35,543 nucleotides of DNA from a virus. Below, piece by piece: positions 5,296 to 13,419 of this stretch. The stretch spans positions 1 to 35,543 of IMG/VR virus record IMGVR_UViG_3300005529_001092. One strand, 5' to 3'. Made by a program: the position numbers and the translations under genes. The notes beneath the pieces are model-generated. The model worked only from the letters and a program-made list of their open reading frames with translations. It made no database searches and was not told the origin of the DNA. How positions within the stretch are numbered: position 1 is the stretch's first letter; each line of letters opens with the position of its first letter.

Positions 5296-7757
5296 TGGCC
5301 GAAGAGATGATAGGCACACAAACCGAGACGATCGAGGCTGAGCAATACAAGCCCGGCGAGTTGGCTCCCGCCATCATTACACCTCGAGAGATGTTCAAGC
5401 CAGACGACCTGAAAAAGCTGGCAGTAGGCCTCGAAGGCACCATCCTTGATCTCGTTAAAAGCACCTCACTTACCGATGAGGCCGCGCGACGCTTTAGCGT
5501 GCTGCAGACGTGGCAGAACCGGCACATGGACCGCGGTTATCAGTATCTTGAGACGGATCGCAGTGGCGGCTGGACGATTGCTGGAGCGCAAGGCAATGAC
5601 AAGAACCCTATTGCGGCACAGGATGACGCTAACCTCTACCCCACCAACATCTTTTCCGCGCAAGGCGACATTGCGACAGGAGCGCTTAACCGTGGCGAAA
5701 TCAAAGTTAATTTCTTTCCCTCGCGATCTAAAGTCCCACTCGAAGTTGCTTGCGCTTCCGAATCGAACCGGTATAAGCATGTCTGGCGGAAGTACAATCC
5801 TGAACTGCAAAGGGATATCACCAGTCTCGCCTGGACAGACTGTCGGGCGCTTGTCTGGACGCGATCTGTCGCAGATTGTGCCCGATTCGGATACGGCGAT
5901 GATTCCGTTACGCCTCGCGTCGTAGAGATTAGCACGCCCTTTGGCGTCATGGAATCGCGCGGGCCGATGATGAACGATAAGCTGTGCGACTGGAGTTATG
6001 CGCAGCTATTCGAGGAGCAGGATTACGCCATCGCGCGGGCTGCCTACCCCTGGATGGGCGACAAGATCAAGCCATCGTGGGGAACGGCGGGCGAGCTTGA
6101 GTTTGAGCGGGTTGCGCGCATCAATACGCGCATCGGCATGATGGGGCGCACGCTGCTTGGTTCGAGCGGGCTGCGCGAAACTACCATGGCCTACACGTGG
6201 CTCAGGCCGGGCATGTTCTGGGATGACAAGGTTCGCGCCGAGATGCGCGAGGTACTGCTGAAAAACTTCGAGAAGGGTCTGTTCGTCATCACGGCCGGCG
6301 AAAACATCTGCTGCTGCTGGGAAGAGTCGATGGATGATCACCTGGCGCTGGCGATGTTCACGCGCGGCTTTGGGCAGAATAGGCGCGCTCTGGGTGAGAG
6401 CGATGTGCCGATTCAGAAGCGCATCAACATATGGTCTGACCTGTGGGATAAGACTGTGCGCGGGGCAATCCCAACCAATGTGCTGGACTCGGACGCCTTC
6501 AACGCTGAGGCCGTAGCGGGCCTCGAATCATCGCCGACGCGCTTTATCGCTGCGGCTGTGCCGGAAGGCCGAACCATGGCTGACCTGTACGGGCAACTCC
6601 CTGCTGCGCAACTGCACCCCGGCTTTGCTGAGATGCTGCAGTGGTATCTCGGTCCACTGATTCAATCGATCGATGGCGCGACGCCCGCATTGTTCGGCGG
6701 CGGCGAGGGTGAAGACAATACGGTTGGCGCCACGCAGATACGCTTACAGCAATCGCTTGAGCGTTATGGGCCGCCATGGATGGCGACGAACCGCGTGATT
6801 GCCAGGGCCGCTCAGCAGGCCGCGAAATGCTGCGGCGAGAATGGCAACAGCCTGATTTCGGACAATGTGCCCGGCGAGGGCGATGTGACGGTCGATCCTA
6901 CGCGCATGGCGGGCAATCCGTACTGCGAACCGGAAACGCTGAACCAGATCCCCGAGAGCGGTGCGCAGCGGCAGGCCAAAGTAATCCAGATTCTTGACAT
7001 GGCGCAACAGAGCCCGCAGGCGGCAGCGCTGATCGCAACTCCATCAAATGCGCGCGAGATCGTGAAGGCGTTGGGTGTTGACGAAATAATTACGGTGGAC
7101 GAGGCGGAATCAGAAGACTTGGCGCTCGAAAATATCGAGACATTGTTGGATGGCGAGCCGCTGATTAATCCGGCCTATGCGGAAATTCAGCAGCAGCTCG
7201 AGCAAATGAGTCAGGTGCACTCTGCGGCTAAAGAGATGGCCGCTGGCGTGGTGCAGTCAGGCCAACCGCTTGATCCGGAAGAGATTGAGCAGGGTCAGGG
7301 GCTTGAGGATCAAGAGGCGCAACTCCAGAAACAGCTTGCACAGACGCCGCAATATCTGCCGTCGATTCCGGTACCCGATGATGAGTCGCTCGATTATTCA
7401 ACCATCGCGGCCACTGTGTTTGCGTGGATGCAACAGCCGACCGGGCGCGGACTGCGGCGCAAGGCCGCACAAGAGCAAGAGGGCGGCGAGAACTGGAAGA
7501 AATGGACGAACGTTTTCCTCTACTGGAAGGCAAACAAGGATCTGGCTGCGAAGTTTACGCAGGCCAGCGCGCCACCTCCGAAGGTGAACATTACCGGAAA
7601 GCTGACGCCCGAGCAGCAATCGCAGATTCTTCTCCAGGCGGCCGGCATCCAGACCGATCCGTCTACGCTCGGGCAGCCGAATGAGGTTGAATCGGAGACG
7701 ATTCAGAGGGCCGATGGCTTCTCGGAGGTAAAGCAGCGCGCGCGGAGGCGGTTGTGA
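5295..7757 (+). CDS. Portal protein
   Basis: This would form the dodecameric ring at the unique capsid vertex through which DNA enters and leaves. It is 820 residues from ATG 5295 (MAEEMIGTQTETIEAEQ), placed at a TGATG junction with the previous gene; an ATG 15 bases upstream is possible. The length and a Gln/Glu-rich helical C-terminal region (about 600-680) fit the large podovirus portal type. The central part has typical portal features: repeated Trp- and Tyr-rich stem and clip segments and the PALFGGGEGEDNTVGATQIR loop. Position between terL and the scaffold/capsid genes supports the call. Confidence 0.85.
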   Translation: MAEEMIGTQTETIEAEQYKPGELAPAIITPREMFKPDDLKKLAVGLEGTILDLVKSTSLTDEAARRFSVLQTWQNRHMDRGYQYLETDRSGGWTIAGAQGNDKNPIAAQDDANLYPTNIFSAQGDIATGALNRGEIKVNFFPSRSKVPLEVACASESNRYKHVWRKYNPELQRDITSLAWTDCRALVWTRSVADCARFGYGDDSVTPRVVEISTPFGVMESRGPMMNDKLCDWSYAQLFEEQDYAIARAAYPWMGDKIKPSWGTAGELEFERVARINTRIGMMGRTLLGSSGLRETTMAYTWLRPGMFWDDKVRAEMREVLLKNFEKGLFVITAGENICCCWEESMDDHLALAMFTRGFGQNRRALGESDVPIQKRINIWSDLWDKTVRGAIPTNVLDSDAFNAEAVAGLESSPTRFIAAAVPEGRTMADLYGQLPAAQLHPGFAEMLQWYLGPLIQSIDGATPALFGGGEGEDNTVGATQIRLQQSLERYGPPWMATNRVIARAAQQAAKCCGENGNSLISDNVPGEGDVTVDPTRMAGNPYCEPETLNQIPESGAQRQAKVIQILDMAQQSPQAAALIATPSNAREIVKALGVDEIITVDEAESEDLALENIETLLDGEPLINPAYAEIQQQLEQMSQVHSAAKEMAAGVVQSGQPLDPEEIEQGQGLEDQEAQLQKQLAQTPQYLPSIPVPDDESLDYSTIAATVFAWMQQPTGRGLRRKAAQEQEGGENWKKWTNVFLYWKANKDLAAKFTQASAPPPKVNITGKLTPEQQSQILLQAAGIQTDPSTLGQPNEVESETIQRADGFSEVKQRARRRL
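7209..7221 (-). repeat. Recurrent 13-bp box, reverse copy inside portal gene
   Basis: AGTCAGGTGCACT is a perfect match to the reverse of the consensus AGTGCRCCTGACT. It lies within the C-terminal part of the portal gene, where it encodes part of MSQVHSAAK. Confidence 0.65.
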
Positions 7758-8374
7758 AAGAACAATTGGTTGGCCTGGTGGCGCGTCATGGCGAAACAGA
7801 CCTCAATGACCAGAACTGTTTTCGGTCTTGGCTGGATGTGCCGCTGAATGCCACCGGCTTGGAGCAGGCGCGAGCTGCAGCAAAGTTCCTGAAGAAGTAC
7901 GACATTGCCACCGTCATCAGTTCCCCGCTGTTGAGGGCTTTCGTCACCGCAGACTTTGCCGCCGGCCAGCACAATCTCATGGTCTACCAGCACCGCGGGT
8001 TGTTTCCGTGGCGACTCGGCGTATTTTCTGGCCTGCCGCGCAAGCAGAACAATGATGCGCTGCGGCTGTTTGTGAAGAATCCCGACGTGACAGTGCCGGG
8101 CGGCGAAAGCTTACGCGATTTCGAGGACCGCCAGTTTGCTTTCTGGCGTGCGGCGCTCAATAAGGCGCGCAACGAAGGCTTGACGCTATTTGTGGCGCAC
8201 ACGTCGAACGTGGTGGCCCTGGAAAACATGACCAGCGAGGGCGACGCGGCTGAGCCAGAGCAATCGGACACGGTAAAGCCGGGCGGCGTCGCGGCGATCT
8301 ACTGGAACGGCAAGAATCATCGCATTGAGCCGGTATTCGGACAGCCCGAACCGGCGAAATTTGGCGGAAGTTAA
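7754..8374 (+). CDS. Histidine phosphatase family protein
   Basis: A 206-aa phosphoglycerate-mutase-like fold. The signature LVARHGETDLN is at 8-18 with catalytic His12. SSPLLRAFVTADFA (about 55-68) supplies the conserved Arg, PGGESLRDFEDR follows, and the second catalytic His is in VAHTSN (His149). All core residues for phosphomonoesterase chemistry via a phosphohistidine are present, so it is probably active. The substrate cannot be read from the sequence. GTG 7754 overlaps the portal stop (GTGA). A metabolic-type enzyme translationally coupled to portal and followed by scaffold is an uncommon arrangement. Confidence 0.88.
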   Translation: MKEQLVGLVARHGETDLNDQNCFRSWLDVPLNATGLEQARAAAKFLKKYDIATVISSPLLRAFVTADFAAGQHNLMVYQHRGLFPWRLGVFSGLPRKQNNDALRLFVKNPDVTVPGGESLRDFEDRQFAFWRAALNKARNEGLTLFVAHTSNVVALENMTSEGDAAEPEQSDTVKPGGVAAIYWNGKNHRIEPVFGQPEPAKFGGS

Positions 8375-8404
8375 TCAACAACAGGCTTGTCAAGAGGAGA
8401 CATT

Positions 8405-9703
8405 ATGGACGGGACCGATTTGGAACTGCCTGTCACAGAAATTGAGTCAGGCGCACTTTCGGACGATACATCGCAAGGTGGCGAACAGACGATCGATACC
8501 GGCGCTGACACTGGCGATGGTCAAAGTATCGAGGGCACCGGCGCAGAGGGTGAGAGGGGTGGCAGCGGTCAGGGTGGCCAGCAACAGCCTGTCATCACCG
8601 GAAAATCGGTGCGCGATGCGGTTCGATCGTTGTCGGAGGCGCATCCGGAGCATGCCAAGCTGCTCAAGACGCTGGCCGATACGCATTTCACGGTTGCGAC
8701 AGCTTACAAGGCATCCTTCGCTACGCCGCGCGATGCGCAGGCTGCAAAATCGCTGATCGATGGCCTTGGCGGTGTGGATGGAGCCACGGAGCTGCAGCAA
8801 CGCATTGCTGGCTACGACGCGCAGGAGAGTGGCCTTGAATCAGGCGATCCGGCCGTCCTGGATAGCTTCTTCAAGGACTACCCTGACGGCGCGGCTGCTC
8901 TGGCTCCGCATTACCTCGAACGGCTGGCCTCAACCAACCCGCAGGCATTTCAGGCGACAGTGGCTCCGTATGCCCTGGGGCTCTTGCAGCAGGCTGGCGT
9001 CGATCAGCATTTGGCGGCATTGCTGAATGAAACAGATGCCGGACGGATCAAGGCGGGCATTCAGCAGCTCGCCGATTGGTTTGCCCGGCAGAATCAGGGC
9101 CTTGCGCAGATCAGGCAGCAGGCGACAACCAAAGTTCCGGGTGCCGATAAGATTGAGCAGGAACGAAAAAAGCTGTCTGAGGAGCGCGAGACGCTATTCA
9201 AGTCGAACGTCAACCAAAGCGCGGCCTCGCAAATCATCCCACACTTGAATCAGACCCTTGACAAACTGGCGAAAGAGCGCGGGCTTAATAATAGCCAAAA
9301 GCAGCAGATGTACAAAGCGATCTGGCAGTCTGTGGTTGCCGATATCGATGCCGATAAGGCCCACATGCAGCAGGTTGACTTGCGGTACGCCAACAAGGCG
9401 CGACAGGCCGCCGATATCGCCAAGTACATTGCCGACGATTTCAAGCGGCGCATTACCGATAAGGCGGAAAGTGTCATCAACTCTTACTATCCCAGCAAGC
9501 GCGGCGGTGGTGGCCAGCAAAATCAGGGTAACGGTGTAGTCAAGGCCGGGACGCCGAAGACGGCGCCGGGCGGTGGTCCCATCAAGGTAGCGGCCAAGCC
9601 TGCCGACAGCGAACTTGACCTTAACCGAGCCGATGCCTTTGAACTGATGTTCAAGCAGGAAGCCTGGACGAAGGCCGGACGGCATATTACTTGGCGCAAA
9701 TAG
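8405..9703 (+). CDS. Probable capsid scaffolding protein
   Basis: 432 residues from ATG 8405 (MDGTDLELPVTEIESGALSD), with AGAGGAG 7 bases upstream. The N-terminal 70 residues are acidic, Gly/Gln-rich and disordered. The middle is helical, and 240-340 holds a long charged coiled coil (KIEQERKKLSEERETLFKSN). The C-terminus is basic (KAGRHITWRK). This composition and the position immediately before the major capsid gene fit scaffolding proteins, which vary greatly in sequence. A reverse copy of the 13-bp box lies in the first 18 codons at 8445-8457. An alternative is another head-assembly protein. Confidence 0.7.
   Translation: MDGTDLELPVTEIESGALSDDTSQGGEQTIDTGADTGDGQSIEGTGAEGERGGSGQGGQQQPVITGKSVRDAVRSLSEAHPEHAKLLKTLADTHFTVATAYKASFATPRDAQAAKSLIDGLGGVDGATELQQRIAGYDAQESGLESGDPAVLDSFFKDYPDGAAALAPHYLERLASTNPQAFQATVAPYALGLLQQAGVDQHLAALLNETDAGRIKAGIQQLADWFARQNQGLAQIRQQATTKVPGADKIEQERKKLSEERETLFKSNVNQSAASQIIPHLNQTLDKLAKERGLNNSQKQQMYKAIWQSVVADIDADKAHMQQVDLRYANKARQAADIAKYIADDFKRRITDKAESVINSYYPSKRGGGGQQNQGNGVVKAGTPKTAPGGGPIKVAAKPADSELDLNRADAFELMFKQEAWTKAGRHITWRK
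8445..8457 (-). repeat. Recurrent 13-bp box, reverse copy near scaffold start
   Basis: AGTCAGGCGCACT is a perfect reverse match, about 40 bases inside the scaffold gene. Confidence 0.65.
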
Positions 9704-9728
9704 TGCACCTGACTAAATGTGCTACACT
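9702..9728 (+). promoter_or_regulatory. Box plus extended -10, major capsid promoter
   Basis: AGTGCACCTGACT, a perfect box, overlaps the scaffold stop codon. Six bases later comes TGCTACACT, an extended -10 with TACACT at 9723-9728. Predicted initiation is near 9735, which puts the 9736-9794 hairpin at the very 5' end of the capsid mRNA and gives a leader of about 205 bases. A dedicated strong promoter before the capsid gene makes sense because this protein is needed in the largest amount. Confidence 0.6.
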
Positions 9729-9735
9729 GATTTCA

Positions 9736-9794
9736 GTAGGGGGCCTCTCGGCATTCCTTTAAAAGAGAAGGTACGTGCCTTGAGGTTCCCCTAC
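9736..9794 (+). ncRNA. Structured 5' leader hairpin of the capsid mRNA
   Basis: Four nested helices fit one long stem: GTAGGGG (9736-9742) with CCCCTAC (9788-9794), CCTC (9744-9747) with GAGG (9782-9785), GGCA (9750-9753) with TGCC (9776-9779), and CCTT (9756-9759) with AAGG (9768-9771). The loop is 8 bases (TAAAAGAG). This gives 19 pairs in 59 bases, separated by small internal loops. At the predicted mRNA 5' end it could protect the transcript from decay, as known for 5' hairpins such as that of ompA. A regulatory role is also possible. Downstream, 9805-9852 can form further alternative pairings. Confidence 0.6.
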
Positions 9795-9942
9795 CCAATC
9801 GTCTCGCCGGACGGTAAACGGCGCTTCGCCCAGCATCGGCGTTAAAAGATGCCTCCACTCAGCCGAGTCCCGCTGTGAACAATTCTCTGAGACTGAACCA
9901 GATTAAACGGATGCGCAAACTCGCGCGTCCAGGAGAATTCTC

Positions 9943-11277
9943 ATGGCAATCGGCACAGAATCCGCAGTATCTTCGGTTGAACTCGAAGATTTTGCACCTC
10001 TTATTCCCTCTCTTATCCCGATGAGCGACTCGCTGTATTCGCTCGCCAAGGACCGCTTTGAATCCGTACCGGTGTCGGTGACGACTACCGCCGGATCGAC
10101 CGTGCGGCCCTCTTTCCGTGTGCCTTTCCGGGCGCAGGGCGGCGCAGCGATTGCACAGGGCACTGGCAATGGCGACGCGCTTGGCCGCGGCAATGCTTCT
10201 GTGTGGCAGGACTTTGTTCTGTCGCCTGTGTGGCACTATGCCGTGAACGAGATCACGCATCTTGCGCAGTTGGCAACTCGCGGCAAGGGCCGCGCGAAGA
10301 TCAGCTTGCGCGCAGAAGAGATGAAGAATGCCTACGACTCGGCCATCGCCGGTATCGAAGGCATCATGTACGGCGACTCCTCGGGTGCTATCACGCAGAT
10401 CCCCGCGACCGCAACTGTCTCTTCTAACAGCGGTACCGGGAACAACACCAGCTTCATCACCGGCATTCGGGCCATGGCCTTCACCGATAACCAGGTGATT
10501 CAGGTGTTTCCGTCTGAAGGCGGGGCATCGCGCGGGACTGCAACCATTTCGGTTAACGACCCGGCGAGCTCGACCCTGTTCTTTTCGACGGTGCTGCCGT
10601 CGACCGGCGGCGCTACGCAGGTTGGCGATTTTCTGATGATCGCCGGATCGAGCGGCGCACTGGGCCAGGGCGTATACGGCACAACGTCGTGGATTAACAA
10701 CGCCACGGCCGGAACACAGGCCGGCATCGATCGCGCCAAGTTTCCGAACCGCATTACCTCGCCTTCGGTCAATTTGGCGGGCGGATCGGTGACAGCATCG
10801 CTTTCAGGTCGCATTCTGGCGCTACTTGGTCGTGCTATGGGCGCGGACAATCAGAGCAAGGATTCGGCCATCTTCCTGATTGGCGAAGATCAGCGGTTCG
10901 CTATCGACACCACGACCTACTACAACAAGCAGATCGTGATTCAGGGCTCAACCAGCGATGGCAACACAGGCAAGACGCCGGATGTTTCCAAGAAGTATTT
11001 CTCGGGAACTTATGGCGGCCGTGAAACCCACGTGAGCTATGTTCAGCCCCTGGGCCGCATCGACCTGATGCTGACCAAGGAATGGACTATTGGTGAACTG
11101 GTTCCGCTGCAACTCTACGACTTCGGCAACGGCGTCACCTCGATGCCGGTGCCGGACCCGAGCGGCAACGGATGGCTGACCTCGAATCAGTTTGCGTTCG
11201 AGTCATCCTTCAATATCGCCTGCTCTGCTCCGAAGCACCAACTGTATGTGTACGGAGCGTCCGAACCAACCATTTAA
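9943..11277 (+). CDS. Major capsid protein
   Basis: 444 residues from ATG 9943 (MAIGTESAVSSVELEDFAPL), with CCAGGAGAA 8 bases upstream. It has the composition of a HK97-fold or related coat protein: Gly/Ser/Thr/Ala-rich and few cysteines, with a spine-helix-like stretch (RAKISLRAEEMKNAYDSAIA), a Gly/Thr-rich insertion (about 150-240), and a C-terminal region ending KHQLYVYGASEPTI. The position after scaffold, the own promoter and structured leader, and the following GroES-like gene all support high-level capsid expression. The precise coat family cannot be assigned by eye. Confidence 0.82.
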   Translation: MAIGTESAVSSVELEDFAPLIPSLIPMSDSLYSLAKDRFESVPVSVTTTAGSTVRPSFRVPFRAQGGAAIAQGTGNGDALGRGNASVWQDFVLSPVWHYAVNEITHLAQLATRGKGRAKISLRAEEMKNAYDSAIAGIEGIMYGDSSGAITQIPATATVSSNSGTGNNTSFITGIRAMAFTDNQVIQVFPSEGGASRGTATISVNDPASSTLFFSTVLPSTGGATQVGDFLMIAGSSGALGQGVYGTTSWINNATAGTQAGIDRAKFPNRITSPSVNLAGGSVTASLSGRILALLGRAMGADNQSKDSAIFLIGEDQRFAIDTTTYYNKQIVIQGSTSDGNTGKTPDVSKKYFSGTYGGRETHVSYVQPLGRIDLMLTKEWTIGELVPLQLYDFGNGVTSMPVPDPSGNGWLTSNQFAFESSFNIACSAPKHQLYVYGASEPTI

Positions 11278-11289
11278 CTGAACCCCAAA

Positions 11290-11318
11290 GCGGGGCTGCG
11301 GTAAACGCCGCGCCCCGC
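11290..11318 (+). terminator. Strong stem-loop after the capsid gene
   Basis: GCGGGGC-T-GCGG pairs with CCGC-GCCCCGC around a six-base loop: 11 GC-rich pairs with one bulge. It lies in the 61-base gap between the capsid and GroES-like genes. No T-run follows, so it is more likely a partial terminator or an mRNA 3'-end protecting or processing hairpin that keeps capsid mRNA in excess than a full stop. Confidence 0.5.
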
Positions 11319-11338
11319 ACTTATCAGGAGAGAGACCG

Positions 11339-11812
11339 ATGGCAACCGATGTGATGGAAATTTCAGATCGTCGCGCGATGACGATCAAGGCTGATGCAGA
11401 GGCGCTGACGGGAACCGAACCCGAAGCCACCGAACCGCAACCTGCGATTCAGACCGTGGCCGAAGTGGATCGCGTGTACGGCGACCCGCTGCCGATCTTT
11501 GACCGCATCTTGATCAAACAGGGTGCGCCGGAAACTACGTGGGGAGAGAGCCGCATCGTGATTCCGGACTATGTGCAGAAGGCGCCGAACATGGGCGCTG
11601 TGGTGGCGTGCGCCAAGCATTACATCGTGGATGGCAAAGCGTTCCCGATGGATGAGCTGGTAAAGCCGGGCGACCTGGTGACCTTCTCCAAGTTCAATGC
11701 CGAGGAGATCGAGCGCGACGGAGAAACCTACGTTCTGTGCTCTGTCTTCGATGTGAAGCTGATTGAGTCTGTATCGTTCGCCCTCGGGGTGAGCCATGCA
11801 AGCGGCCTCTAA
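11339..11812 (+). CDS. GroES-like co-chaperonin (Cpn10 family)
   Basis: 157 residues. About 47-148 follow the Cpn10 pattern strand by strand: PLPIFDRILIKQ, then GESRIVIPDYVQKAPNMGAV (the equivalent of GIILPD...P..G.V), VKPGDLVTFSKFNAEEIERD and GETYVLCSVFDVKLIES at the end. The first 45 residues are an extra polar arm absent from bacterial GroES. The mobile-loop region between KQ and RIVIPD is short (GAPETTWGES). It would cap a GroEL ring to help the capsid protein fold, as gp31 of T4 does. It lies directly behind the major capsid gene with an excellent ribosome binding site, and no GroEL is seen here, so host GroEL is the likely partner. Confidence 0.85.
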   Translation: MATDVMEISDRRAMTIKADAEALTGTEPEATEPQPAIQTVAEVDRVYGDPLPIFDRILIKQGAPETTWGESRIVIPDYVQKAPNMGAVVACAKHYIVDGKAFPMDELVKPGDLVTFSKFNAEEIERDGETYVLCSVFDVKLIESVSFALGVSHASGL

Positions 11813-12509
11813 TGCGCGGCCCGAACGACTGCGTTGCCCTGAGCGGTTTCAGCGTCGCCTTACCGAAGTGGGCGGCCTGAATCGCTACCGGCAACCCAAC
11901 TACCGCCTTGCGTGGGCTCAGACAGAAACAACCCGGCAGGGCGGCGAGTGGGAGGCGGAAGGCGAAACGTTCCGCGGCTACAAAGACGTGCTCCTGGGCG
12001 ACGGCCTACCGCATTGGATGCTTCTGCAATGGTGCGACGCGGGCAAGAGCATCGATATGCCGCATCTGCCGCCGCAAGGTCCGGTGTCGTGGCAGGAAGA
12101 GAACCGATGCCCGAAAACCAGCCTCCAGATTCTTGGCGAATATCCATACCACGGCAGCTATCAGATTGCATTGAACCTGATAGCCAAGACGTTTATCAGG
12201 GGCCAGCTTTTCATCGAAGCCTTTCCTCTGTCTTCGGAAATTGTCGAGATGATGGTGCCGATCATCAGGGCGTCGATGGAACTTTCCATTGAGGCGAAGC
12301 GGCGCTGGCTCGATGAGCAGAAGGAGAAAGAAGAAGACTCCCGCGCCCGAACGTTCGAAGATGCATGGCGCAGTTGTGAACGCAAATCCACGCTGGCTTC
12401 TACGGCGTGGCTGGAAGATAAGCAGCGCCAGATTGAGCGCATGGCAAATGCAGCCTTTCTGGCGAGACTCCACCGCAACAAGCGCTTTCAAGCGCCAGGA
12501 AGGATCTAA
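11796..12509 (+). CDS. Conserved phage hypothetical protein, 237 aa
   Basis: ATG 11796 overlaps the end of the GroES-like gene by 17 bases; GGGGTGAG lies just upstream. The N-terminal third has a RYRQPNYRLAWAQTETTRQG-type segment followed by aromatic beta strands (LPHWMLLQWCDAGK), resembling uncharacterised proteins often found behind capsid genes in environmental phages. The second half is helical and highly charged (AKRRWLDEQKEKEEDSRART). No enzymatic motif is visible. It could be a head-completion or accessory factor; this rests on position alone. Confidence 0.7.
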   Translation: MQAASNARPERLRCPERFQRRLTEVGGLNRYRQPNYRLAWAQTETTRQGGEWEAEGETFRGYKDVLLGDGLPHWMLLQWCDAGKSIDMPHLPPQGPVSWQEENRCPKTSLQILGEYPYHGSYQIALNLIAKTFIRGQLFIEAFPLSSEIVEMMVPIIRASMELSIEAKRRWLDEQKEKEEDSRARTFEDAWRSCERKSTLASTAWLEDKQRQIERMANAAFLARLHRNKRFQAPGRI

Positions 12510-12511
12510 AC

Positions 12512-13318
12512 ATGCCAGTTATCGAGAGACCCGATTTAGCGGAAACACGGGCCGAGAGCCTGAACGACAGCATCACGCCGAATACTCTGACATCGAGCAA
12601 CGACACCTTTGGTGCGCCGAAGGTGGAGATTTACGTATATAACGTAGCGAAGTTCGGCTGGGATTCGCGCGACGGTATTTCGCGACCACCGAATCATCCG
12701 CATCTGACCATCGCGCCCTGCCCTGAAGATCAGGATTACGTGCTGGTGGGACGCTTGCAGCACCCTTACCCGGAAATCTGGTACGACCAGAACAATGAGC
12801 GGCAGGTGCGCCACGTGGACGGATACCGCGAGGCCACCAAGATGCTATCACCGCGCAATCCGGGGATCGATCAGAACTGGGATGCGGAAGACGGAATCAA
12901 TCGCTTCGACAACTTGAATGCGCTGGGCGTCTTTTGGTCCAAGCACAATCCTCCGCTCGATTCCGAAGTGAAAGCAGCCACGGCTCGCCTGGAGAAAACA
13001 TTCCGCGCCGAGCTGGTGAGCATGAACAAGATTGAGCGCGAGAATCCACAGGAGGCGCCAGCGCGGGCCAACAAAATCTCACGCGCTGCGGCCGAATATT
13101 TCGGCACGCCGCGGTCATGGCACCAGTTCGACTTGTCGGCGCGCCAAGCAACGGGTGGCCGAGTTCCCTGCCCCAATTGCGCGGAACCGATCGTAACCGG
13201 AGCGGCTGTGTGCCGGCATTGCGATGCGGTGCTGGATGAGGAGAAAGCGCGACAGTTTTATCCCGACCGGTTCAAGAATCCGGTGGGCAGGCCGCGCAAC
13301 ACAGAAGCGGCGGTGTAA
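12512..13318 (+). CDS. Hypothetical protein with C-terminal zinc ribbon, 268 aa
   Basis: ATG 12512 has AGGAAGGA about 9 bases upstream. The first 170 residues look globular (VEIYVYNVAKFGWDSRDG, later PEDQDYVLVGRLQHPYPE). Near 220-240 there is a CPNC...CRHC zinc-ribbon pair followed by a basic tail ending GRPRNTEAAV. Similar ribbon-tailed proteins occur beside the preceding gene type in other phages, but no function is known to me. It lies in the head region and may be a structural or assembly factor. Confidence 0.7.
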   Translation: MPVIERPDLAETRAESLNDSITPNTLTSSNDTFGAPKVEIYVYNVAKFGWDSRDGISRPPNHPHLTIAPCPEDQDYVLVGRLQHPYPEIWYDQNNERQVRHVDGYREATKMLSPRNPGIDQNWDAEDGINRFDNLNALGVFWSKHNPPLDSEVKAATARLEKTFRAELVSMNKIERENPQEAPARANKISRAAAEYFGTPRSWHQFDLSARQATGGRVPCPNCAEPIVTGAAVCRHCDAVLDEEKARQFYPDRFKNPVGRPRNTEAAV

Positions 13319-13324
13319 CAACCT

Positions 13325-13403
13325 TCCACGGGCTGAGTAGCGCAGCAATTGGCGGGCTATGCAAACGGTCTCGGCTATGCCCGGCGCGAGCAAGGCCCGT
13401 GGA
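13325..13403 (+). ncRNA. Structured intergenic RNA element
   Basis: TCCACGGGC (13325-13333) is perfectly complementary to GCCCGTGGA (13395-13403) and closes a 61-base interior. Inside, CGGGC (13353-13357) can pair with GCCCG (13379-13383). It sits upstream of the GTG start of the next gene. The size is close to that of a tRNA, but there is no TTCRA T-loop or anticodon arm. A 15-codon frame (13359-13406) runs through it. It could be an mRNA processing or regulatory hairpin. Confidence 0.5.
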
Positions 13404-13419
13404 TGACACGAGGTGATAG

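Noticed and set aside
13326-13402. Possible tRNA
   Set aside because: The length and acceptor-like stem fit and GTAGCGCAG looks like a D-arm, but there is no TTCRA T-loop, no proper T-arm and no 5-bp anticodon arm with a 7-base loop.
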